Shown: piece after piece, positions 8,801 to 13,310 of the stretch
Layout: each line of letters begins with the position of its first letter
Numbering within the stretch: the stretch's first letter is position 1
DNA from: JAODBQ01 sp038213195
Lineage (GTDB): Bacteria > Actinomycetota > Acidimicrobiia > Acidimicrobiales > Ilumatobacteraceae
Reading direction: 5' to 3'
DNA: 13,829 bases
Assembly (NCBI GenBank): GCA_038213195.1
Contig: JBBQTN010000140.1
Coordinates: 1 to 13,829, forward strand
Notes under the pieces: generated by a model
The model's input: the letters and a program-made list of their open reading frames with translations, nothing else
Databases searched by the model: none
Told to the model about the DNA's origin: nothing
Program-made: the position numbers and the translations under genes

Positions 8801-9585
8801 TCGTCGGCGCGCATCCGCAACACCGGCGACTCATACTGCGCGCCGGTGGCCGCCAGTTCAGCCTCGATCTCCACCGTGCGCTTCGAGAACGCCCGCAACG
8901 CCGGTGCGTCGAACCCGGCGATCTCACGGGTGTTGTGCCGGTCCGCCTGCCACTCGACACCCAACCGCAACCCCAACAACCGCTGCAGCTCCGCCTGATA
9001 CAACGACCCCGCCGCCCGCGCCCACACGAACAACGGCCGCGCGGCGATCGCCACACACCGACCATCCTCACGACACACGACGTTCGGGACCACACAATGC
9101 GAGTGCAACTGCGGATCCCCCGCCCGCGACGTGCGATGCACGAACCCCGCCACCACCCAACCACCCGTCGGCACATGTCGGCGGACCCCGTCAACCTGCA
9201 CCCGCGCCACCGCCGCCCGACCCTCCACAAACTCGAGCGCCGCGGCGACCGCCTCACGATGCGCGGCGGCCACCACATCAGCAACCCGGTCCGACGCCAA
9301 CGCCCACAACACCGACACCGACTTCGGCGCCGAGAACGTCAAATCGAACGCCTTCACCGTCCGCTCCCGACCCGTCAACAACCGCGCCCCCGACATCGGA
9401 TCATTCCCGCCAACCAGCGCACGCAACGCGTCGGCCTCGACCATCCCGACCAGACCCAGCGTGCTCGACCACGACCCTGCCCACACCCCAGGTGCCTCAC
9501 CGACCCCCGTGTAGTACTCGTCGATCCCCAACGCCACCGACGACAACACATACTCCGCGTTCGTCAATGCCGTCACCGTCAACAC
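5812..9585 (-). CDS. MobF-family conjugative relaxase/helicase (TrwC/TraA-like)
   Basis: A 1257-aa protein that would nick the element at oriT, stay bound to the 5' end and unwind the strand for transfer. The frame is open from 9717, but the first 44 residues lack family character and overlap the upstream gene. The GTG at 9585 (LTVTALTNAEYVLSSV) has a G-rich upstream stretch and puts the catalytic-Tyr region at the N-terminus (Y12, and Y24-Y25 in DEYYTGVGEAPG). In this numbering the metal-binding triad is H150, H161, H163 (HRTSRAGDPQLHSHC). An SF1 helicase half follows, with Walker A APAGYGKT (about 454-461), Walker B VIVDE (about 519-523) and GDPRQ (about 551-555). The last 400 residues are charged and coil-rich. 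No frameshift is seen. No coupling protein or T4SS gene is nearby, which suggests a mobilizable rather than self-transmissible element. Confidence 0.92.
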   Translation of the reverse strand: MLTVTALTNAEYVLSSVALGIDEYYTGVGEAPGVWAGSWSSTLGLVGMVEADALRALVGGNDPMSGARLLTGRERTVKAFDLTFSAPKSVSVLWALASDRVADVVAAAHREAVAAALEFVEGRAAVARVQVDGVRRHVPTGGWVVAGFVHRTSRAGDPQLHSHCVVPNVVCREDGRCVAIAARPLFVWARAAGSLYQAELQRLLGLRLGVEWQADRHNTREIAGFDAPALRAFSKRTVEIEAELAATGAQYESPVLRMRADDEASLATRPAKDHRATPQMLCSRWLTEADAVGLAVGRELEASVCWRDPPARSLGFDEVARWLCDEETGLCAHDPRFAEHNVIEHIAGLAAGRLSVTEIVGLTGEFLESDLVCRLTPKTTGSGWEPGRWSTVAQRHLEDDTVGLLDRLAAARVAPVDVAIVNAGLRAAGFLGADQAVAVRTLCGTGGAVRAVLAPAGYGKTAMAHVAAGCAAAGGRAVLAVATTAKAVAELDAAGLAAQTIAAFRIDVDQQPLPAGTVVIVDEISQTSTRDAHTVLAAVADCPGGQLWVLGDPRQAPAVKAGGIAAEIAVRAATRVIPAAELTVNRRQLDPIDRHALNILRGGDPHTSQQVRRDHHWEHTGATPEATRRAMADEVTADILDDGPEHTVALVISHAQAEDLADRIRARLAAVGVLGGTSITGPGWTSDRRYQPGDRILLHTRHGDRRSSLINGTVGTITAVDHGGVMFHPERGQQVVLARSFVKGTRADGSPNVSHAWARTVDGAQGGTWDHAHLLGTAALDAYRGYTAQSRSRHPTHTWNTATIPTVDFGGRLAHHPDPDEQVVAALARIPDTTMAAVDDPWIVDRQLRHTITTHQAELDRQPPDRQHQLDTALRELATARNRLAATDANVTATRDRLDNLATFVGLTRYGRAERRALQAQLHNHQTCAVAAAGDVARAHGRVERLGSDQAAHDTHEQAHGWRRAAIEQLSDRLDQHWTDVALTCVRGDQPLAHGVGPLRTAHRHMSEQLATIQATIRPDRSRDLEAVRQELTSVVRRRDESTRHTAALQAELDLHNSRRWPRRDRHTVARCSQQLELACSQLADVGHVENRTRHHLDDILQHQYARAAKLAATADERHTLAAGIAQIDAALERTRIQRVVQLSEQPSKLHIEILGPVPTGKAGRAVWCHQASRLEHHLDSRSGRDDGSWRQLVHELAETPNLAHLADRHVSHHPGSVDHDGWRQITQHATKLRATTINPASHLPPHAPERGLELEL

Positions 9586-9623
9586 CCAACACCCCCACAC
9601 CCCCAGCAAAGCACGACAGACAC

Positions 9624-9646
9624 TTGCCAGCCCTCCGGGCAGGCAA
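9624..9646. other. hairpin between winged-helix gene and relaxase, candidate oriT
   Basis: TTGCC-A-GCCC, TCC, GGGC-A-GGCAA gives nine base pairs with one A:A mismatch and a 3-nt loop. It sits in the 73-bp gap just upstream of the relaxase start, a common position for the origin of transfer recognised by the relaxase encoded next to it. An attenuator hairpin in the relaxase leader is the alternative. Confidence 0.4.
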
Positions 9647-9658
9647 CCCGCGCCCGGC

Positions 9659-10471
9659 TCATCCGCCGGTCTCCAGGTCCAACACACCCTGCTCGAACGA
9701 CGGCTTCGCCACTGCACCGCGGGATGGGACAGGCGAGCGAGGCGTAGCGGTGTCGCCGCCAGCGGCGGTAGTCGGCGACGCCGCGTCGATCAACGAAGCC
9801 ATCGGCGGTGGCCATGGTTCGATGCGCGTCGGCGAGTCGGTCGGCTGATGCGCGCTCTCGTGTCCAGCGGTCGCCGGTGGGTGCACCATGTCCGTCCGGT
9901 CACGTTGCAGCGACGCCGAATCACTATCCGGCGGGCACCACAAGACCAACCACGAGTCCTCCCGAGTTCGCTCCGCGTGTGGCTTCTCCGTGCACGGCTC
10001 CTCCGTGCGCGGCGTGCCCTTGCGCGCCCGAAGCGGATGCGCTGAGAGCAGGCGGATGCTGTCCGGGAGGTGGAGGGTGTAGATCGCGAGTCCAAAGCGG
10101 CCGTTGGCCCCCGAGACCTGCGTAAGCTCGACGAGACCGTGCTCGCGTAAGGCGCGCAGCCCAGCCGCAGCTGTGCCCGGATCGATCCGCAAATGGTCGG
10201 CGACCAATCGCGCCGAGGTCGAAGCAACCAGGTGACCATCGCGCCACTCGGCATCCAGGGCGACGTCCAGCAACACGGGCCAAACGGAGGGCCGCAGCGC
10301 ACGCATCACCTTCCGAACTTCCGGCCGCACGACAACGCCGACGCCGGTCGCCGCCGAAGCGATGGTCATCTCACACCGTGCCGCGTCGCTCGCCGCGCAT
10401 CGTGGTGGAGCAGAAGCTCGTCGGAGTCGGCGCGCGTCGGAGCCCTCAAGGATGGTCATGCGGACCGTCAC
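9659..10471 (-). CDS. winged helix-turn-helix protein of integrative element
   Basis: A 270-aa frame with a winged-helix region at about residues 55-130 (RPSVWPVLLDVALDAEWRDG, then STSARLVADHLRIDPGTAAA, GLRALREHGLVELTQ, GRFGLAIYTLHLP). This resembles MarR/GntR-like or plasmid replication-initiator winged helices. The C-terminal 120 residues are low-complexity, hydrophilic and Pro/Thr-rich. It lies 73 bp upstream of the relaxase on the same strand and is probably co-transcribed. The family role is not established; regulation of the transfer operon or binding at oriT are reasonable guesses. The GTG at 10471 overlaps the stop of a small upstream frame as GTGA. ATGs at 10459 and 10369 are alternative starts, and the last would give a 236-aa protein beginning MTIASAATG just before the winged-helix domain. 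Confidence 0.75.
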   Translation of the reverse strand: MTVRMTILEGSDARRLRRASAPPRCAASDAARCEMTIASAATGVGVVVRPEVRKVMRALRPSVWPVLLDVALDAEWRDGHLVASTSARLVADHLRIDPGTAAAGLRALREHGLVELTQVSGANGRFGLAIYTLHLPDSIRLLSAHPLRARKGTPRTEEPCTEKPHAERTREDSWLVLWCPPDSDSASLQRDRTDMVHPPATAGHESAHQPTDSPTRIEPWPPPMASLIDAASPTTAAGGDTATPRSPVPSRGAVAKPSFEQGVLDLETGG

Positions 10472-10731
10472 CTGAGGTGTTCCGGACTTGCAGTCGTCTT
10501 GGCGACCCCGTCTGACCGGCCGAACTCCGGCACTGCCACCGAGGCGGTTCGACTCTCAGCTCCGCAGTGGGAGTGCTCGTTCAGCTCCTCGAGCGGAATC
10601 GAGGCGGTCGGTCCGACGTTGCGCCGGGGGTCACGAGCAACCACGCCGAGCGACACGCTCCGAGCATCGAGCTCAGCTGACAATCCGTCCACCGGCGTCG
10701 GGCAACTCGACGTCGCACAACCGGACGACAC
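10468..10731 (-). CDS. possible small coupled ORF, unassigned
   Basis: An 87-codon frame between the excisionase-like gene and the winged-helix gene. It overlaps the end of the former by about 59 bp from its first ATG (a later start is likely), and its TGA overlaps the GTG of the winged-helix gene by 4 bp (GTGA). That junction and the otherwise unexplained 200-bp gap are the only support. The sequence (RDPRRNVGPTASIPLEELNE) matches nothing I recognise. It may be a chance open frame in GC-rich DNA. Confidence 0.25.
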   Translation of the reverse strand: MSSGCATSSCPTPVDGLSAELDARSVSLGVVARDPRRNVGPTASIPLEELNEHSHCGAESRTASVAVPEFGRSDGVAKTTASPEHLR

Positions 10732-10951
10732 GCCCGGTGGTCGCGAGCTCTATCAACGCCCATTGCAGGACGCGCAGACAGCCCGGACCAAGCCGAATGA
10801 CCAGAAGGCCAATCGTGTCGCCGGAGTCGAGGTAGCCACGAGCGAGGTCGTAGGCCCTCGATCGGCCGATTCTCAGGAACGCGGCAGCCTCGCTGATCGT
10901 CAGCAGCACCAGCGGTTCTTCGGCTGCACCGATCATGTCGATCGACGTCAT
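10673..10951 (-). CDS. excisionase-like helix-turn-helix protein
   Basis: A 92-aa DNA-binding protein with a MerR/AlpA-type HTH_17 fold at about residues 14-75: LVLLTISEAAAFLRIGRSRA, then YDLARGYLDSG, IGLLVIRLGPGCLRV, and WALIELATTGRVV. Such proteins direct excision by a tyrosine recombinase or activate element genes. The frame is open up to 11341, but family similarity begins only at MTSIDMIGAAEEP. The ATG at 10951 has GTGGGA directly upstream; the ATG at 10936 is an alternative. It is the first gene of the minus-strand set leading to the relaxase and lies 400 bp from the tRNA-derived attachment scar, as expected for recombination directionality factors. Confidence 0.75.
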   Translation of the reverse strand: MTSIDMIGAAEEPLVLLTISEAAAFLRIGRSRAYDLARGYLDSGDTIGLLVIRLGPGCLRVLQWALIELATTGRVVRLCDVELPDAGGRIVS

Positions 10952-11028
10952 TCCCACTGTGACTACACCGATGTCGTTTGCGTCGCAACCCTTGCAAGTC
11001 CAGCGTTCCCGCGACCCAGCGGACAGGA

Positions 11029-11066
11029 CGGTACGCCCCGGTACGCGAGGGTCTGCGGCGGTACAC
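11029..11066. repeat. three helically phased 8-bp direct repeats
   Basis: CGGTACGC at 11029-11036 and 11039-11046 and CGGTACAC at 11059-11066. The start-to-start distances are exactly 10 and 20 bp, so all three lie on the same face of the helix. They are 78-115 bp upstream of the excisionase-like gene, compatible with cooperative binding of a small HTH protein. Confidence 0.5.
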
Positions 11067-11079
11067 GGCGGACAATTCG

Positions 11080-11095
11080 TGTGACCAAGATCACA
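11080..11095. promoter_or_regulatory. CRP/GlxR-type site TGTGA-N6-TCACA
   Basis: TGTGACCAAGATCACA has both half sites of the CRP-family consensus with the correct 6-bp spacing. The central bases (CCAAGA) differ from the TA-centred form common in actinomycete CRP/GlxR sites. It lies 130 bp upstream of the excisionase-like gene and could link element activity to host cAMP signalling. Confidence 0.45.
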
Positions 11096-11354
11096 GGGTC
11101 GAGTGGCTGCGTCCGGATGGTTCGACGCAGGGAAGCCATCAGGCCGAGTGAGGGCGATCTTGAGGTTGCTCGGTGGGGCTGTCCTGTGCGGGATCTCACG
11201 GCCTGTGGGCGGGCGAAAGAGCGTGTCCACGCACTCCGGTTTGTTGTGCCTCGCGGTGAGTGCCCGAGATTCCAATGGCCCCCCCAATGGCCCCCCTCGG
11301 CACGTTCGAAGCCTCCTCAACGAGAGTAGACAGGCTGTCAACTGGGGTTTTGCG

Positions 11355-11401
11355 TGGGCGCAGAGGGACTCGAACCCCCGGCATCTTCCTTGTAAGGGAA
11401 G
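11355..11401 (-). other. 3' half of tRNA-Val(UAC): integration attachment scar (att)
   Basis: On the minus strand 11401 to 11355 reads as a complete anticodon arm (CTTCC, loop CTTACAA, GGAAG; anticodon UAC), 5-nt variable loop ATGCC, T arm (GGGGG, TTCGAGT, CCCTC), acceptor strand TGCGCCC and discriminator A. The matching 5' acceptor strand (GGGCGCA) and a D arm are absent, since upstream sequence does not fold. It is therefore a 47-nt tRNA 3' fragment, the typical duplicate left by a tyrosine recombinase that integrates into a tRNA gene. The integrase gene starts 143 bp away. It is not a functional tRNA gene. Confidence 0.82.
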
Positions 11402-11509
11402 TAAACACCCCTGCTAGAGTAGTGCGCACCCGTCCTGACCAGGTCATATACGGTCACGATGGTCCGCTACCGTTCGCAGCCGTTGCACCCCACATGAACC
11501 CCCAGCGGC

Positions 11510-11515
11510 TATGAT
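11510..11515 (+). promoter_or_regulatory. possible -10 element of integrase promoter
   Basis: TATGAT lies 28 bp upstream of the integrase ATG. TTGCAC at 11483-11488 is -35-like, but the 21-bp spacing is too long, so the -35 assignment is doubtful. The ribosome-binding site GGGAGG at 11531-11536 is clear. Confidence 0.35.
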
Positions 11516-11543
11516 GGTAAGACATCAAGCGGGAGGCGAGTGG

Positions 11544-12695
11544 ATGTCCAGGCAACGAGCGAACGGCGAAGGCACCGTCTACGAAGACCGTGCCCGTGGG
11601 CGGTGGATCGGAGCGGTCAACATCGACGGACAACGCCGCAAGGTCGTCGGCTCGACACAAACCGAGGCCCGCAAACGCCTCGACACGATGCGCGCCGAAG
11701 CCGACCGGGGCAACAAGGCAGGCGACGGCAACGCCACCCTGGCCGACGCGATCAGCCGGTGGGAGACCCGCGTCCTCGCCGGCCGTGACGTCGCACCCGC
11801 CACACGGACCGTGTACGCCTGGTGCTGCGCCGTCCTTGGCGACAACCTCGGCGCGAAGCGACTCCGCGCCCTGACGGCAGACGACGTCGAGGCGATGTTC
11901 GACCGGCTCGTCAGCGACCGCAACGACGCACGCCCACTCTCCCGGGCGGCGCTGATCAAGATCCGCGGCGTCCTCGGCCAGATCCTCGACTTCGCCCAGC
12001 GGCGCGGCATGGTCAACAGCAACGTCGCCCGCATCGCCGAACTCACCCCGACAGCGAAACGCACCGAGGCCCGCCGGTCGCTGACACCCGAACTCGCCCG
12101 CACACTGTTCGGCTATCTGCGGAACCCGCCGAAGACCGAACGCTACGCCGCCCTGTTCGCCATGAGCCTCACCATCGGCCTACGACCGGGCGAGGCCGCT
12201 GGTGTGCTCTGGACCGACCTCGACCTCGTCCACGGCACCGTCAACGTCGCACACGCCGTCCGCTACGAAGCCGCGAAGCCGGTGATCGTCGACGAACTCA
12301 AGACCTCCGCCAGCCGGCGCACGATCGCCCTCCCCGCCGTCGTCGTCGACATGCTCAAGGCGCACCGCAAGACGCAGACCGTCGACATCCTCGCCGCCCG
12401 CCAGTGGGGCGACGACCGCATCGTGTCCCCCACCCGACACGGCACGCCGCTCGCCCCGTCGAACATGCGCCGCGAACTCGCCCGGATCTGCGACGCCGCC
12501 GGCGTCCCCGCGATCCTCCCCAACGAGCTGCGCCACACCGCGGCGAGCATCATGTCCGACGCCGGCGTCCCCCTCGAACAGATCGCCGACGTCCTCGGCC
12601 ACGAGACCACCCGGATGCTCGACCTCACCTACCGGCACCGCGTCCGCCCGTCCATCGCCGCCGCCGTCGCCCCAATGGACGCCCTCCTCGCCTAA
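11544..12695 (+). CDS. int: tyrosine-type site-specific recombinase (integrase)
   Basis: A 383-aa integrase that would catalyse recombination between element and tRNA attachment sites. The ATG at 11544 has GGGAGG at suitable distance; an upstream in-frame ATG at 11511 falls on the likely -10 element and is rejected. Residues 1-60 form an arm-binding AP2-like domain (GEGTVYEDRARGRWIGAVNI). Residues 62-160 form a SAM-like core-binding domain. Residues about 175-375 form the catalytic domain with R214 (TIGLRPGEAAG), K253 (ELKTSASRR), R330 (LPNELRHTAAS), H353 (VLGHETT) and nucleophile Y363 (DLTYRHR). The position usually held by His in the HxxR motif is Asn (N327), a substitution that some family members appear to tolerate. 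The gene is intact and stops before the 226-bp control region. Confidence 0.93.
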   Translation: MSRQRANGEGTVYEDRARGRWIGAVNIDGQRRKVVGSTQTEARKRLDTMRAEADRGNKAGDGNATLADAISRWETRVLAGRDVAPATRTVYAWCCAVLGDNLGAKRLRALTADDVEAMFDRLVSDRNDARPLSRAALIKIRGVLGQILDFAQRRGMVNSNVARIAELTPTAKRTEARRSLTPELARTLFGYLRNPPKTERYAALFAMSLTIGLRPGEAAGVLWTDLDLVHGTVNVAHAVRYEAAKPVIVDELKTSASRRTIALPAVVVDMLKAHRKTQTVDILAARQWGDDRIVSPTRHGTPLAPSNMRRELARICDAAGVPAILPNELRHTAASIMSDAGVPLEQIADVLGHETTRMLDLTYRHRVRPSIAAAVAPMDALLA

Positions 12696-12702
12696 ACCAA
12701 AA

Positions 12703-12724
12703 CCATTTAGCGCGTGCCATTTAG
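12703..12724. repeat. 8-bp direct repeat CCATTTAG
   Basis: Two exact copies (12703-12710 and 12717-12724), starts 14 bp apart, lie immediately after the integrase stop in a locally AT-richer segment. They could be a protein-binding or recombination-arm site. Confidence 0.35.
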
Positions 12725-12740
12725 TGACAGCCCCCAGGTA

Positions 12741-12767
12741 GGTCGCGACCGTGCGGAGTTGTCCACA
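12741..12767. promoter_or_regulatory. palindrome plus DnaA-box-like sequence, possible origin region
   Basis: GGTCGCGACC at 12741-12750 is a perfect palindrome. TTGTCCACA at 12759-12767 equals the DnaA box favoured in high-GC actinomycetes. Only a single box was seen, and no replication initiator gene is visible in the window, so an origin is only a possibility. Confidence 0.4.
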
Positions 12768-12812
12768 GGCAAGTTCACGGTTTTCGGGTCTGGCGCCCCA
12801 CATAGATACCGA

Positions 12813-12912
12813 GGGAAGGTGGTCATGACACGCAGGTGATGACCCGTTCCCCCCGGGTGTGGCAGGCCACAACCTGACACCCCTCTGGGAAGGTGTCATC
12901 ACACACAGGTAA
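12813..12912. repeat. two long direct repeats with internal inverted repeats upstream of the HTH gene
   Basis: The segments 12813-12839 and 12887-12912 share GGGAAGGT, then GTCAT, then ACAC/ACACACAGGT and align over about 27 bp with one gap. Their starts are 74 bp apart. Inverted repeats accompany them: GGTCAT/ATGACC (12821-12826, 12839-12844), TGTGGC-AG-GCCACA (12858-12871), and TGACACC/GGTGTCA (12875-12881, 12892-12898). The second copy ends at the ribosome-binding site of the Cro-like gene, as expected of an autoregulatory operator, or iterons. Confidence 0.6.
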
Positions 12913-12921
12913 GGAGTGGAG

Positions 12922-13122
12922 ATGACCCCCCGGAACCAGGAATTGGCAATGGCAGTAGCCCGCGACGGGCGCCCCAAATATCTCATCGCGGCGTTGTCTG
13001 GCATGCCAGGCAACCATCTCGGCGGGATCATCAGCGGCCGAGTAGCCCCCACATCGCACAACCAGCTTCGGATCGCCGAAGTCCTCGACGCGCCCGTCGA
13101 CCAGTTGTTCGGTGCATCGTGA
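12922..13122 (+). CDS. small Cro/CI-type helix-turn-helix protein
   Basis: A 66-aa protein. The ATG at 12922 has an excellent AAGGAG (12911-12916) five bases upstream, which decides the start over the GTG at 12916. The sequence follows the XRE helix order: QELAMAVARDGRPKYLIAAL, then SGMPGNHLGGIISGRVAPTS, then LRIAEVLDAPVDQLF. This is typical of a phage-type repressor or a small element regulator. The upstream inverted and direct repeats are probable binding sites for it. Its TGA overlaps the GTG of the next gene by 4 bp, so the two are translationally coupled. Confidence 0.8.
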   Translation: MTPRNQELAMAVARDGRPKYLIAALSGMPGNHLGGIISGRVAPTSHNQLRIAEVLDAPVDQLFGAS

Positions 13123-13310
13123 CGAAGACCCGCCGCACCGTCGAACCGGTCGCGTACTCCATCAACGAGGTGCTAGAGGCGTTCCCGATCGGTCGCACGA
13201 AGCTGTTCGCGTTGATCGCCTCCGGGCAGCTCCGCACGATCACCGTCGGCTCACGCCGGCTGGTGCCCGTCACGGCGCTGCACGAACTCAGCGAGCAGGG
13301 CACCGAGTGA
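13119..13310 (+). CDS. excisionase-family (HTH_17) DNA-binding protein
   Basis: A 63-aa protein starting at a GTG that overlaps the stop of the previous gene (GTGA). The body is a helix-turn-helix of the AlpA/excisionase type: YSINEVLEAFPIGRTKLFAL, then IASGQLRTITVGSRRLVPVT, then ALHELSEQG. With the integrase upstream it is a candidate recombination directionality factor of the right-hand element. Its sequence differs clearly from the excisionase-like protein encoded at 10673-10951, which supports two separate elements. Confidence 0.82.
   Translation: MTKTRRTVEPVAYSINEVLEAFPIGRTKLFALIASGQLRTITVGSRRLVPVTALHELSEQGTE

Larger units (their letters stand above)
10952..11354. other. noncoding control region upstream of the excisionase-like gene
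   Basis: This 400-bp stretch contains no convincing gene. It holds a palindrome CTTGCAAG (10991-10998), three phased CGGTACRC repeats, a CRP-like inverted repeat and, beyond it, the tRNA fragment. It is the likely promoter and recombination-protein binding region of the relaxase element. Confidence 0.5.

Noticed and set aside
9586..9717. Start of the relaxase at 9717 (1301 aa)
   Set aside because: The extra 44 residues are Trp/Arg/Cys-rich, not relaxase-like, and overlap the winged-helix gene; the GTG at 9585 fits the family N-terminus.
7480..9848. Plus-strand frames of 389 and 419 codons opposite the relaxase
   Set aside because: They are antisense shadows with Pro/Arg/Thr-rich low-complexity composition; the relaxase motifs on the minus strand are unambiguous.
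10952..11341. N-terminal extension of the excisionase-like protein to 11341 (222 aa)
   Set aside because: The added 130 residues have no domain and run over repeats and a CRP-like site, so this is noncoding DNA that happens to be open.
11355..11430. A functional tRNA gene
   Set aside because: The 5' acceptor strand and D arm are missing; only the anticodon arm to the 3' end folds.
12813..12912. CRISPR array
   Set aside because: There are only two imperfect repeat copies, with one 47-bp interval and internal inverted repeats at an HTH promoter, and no cas genes.
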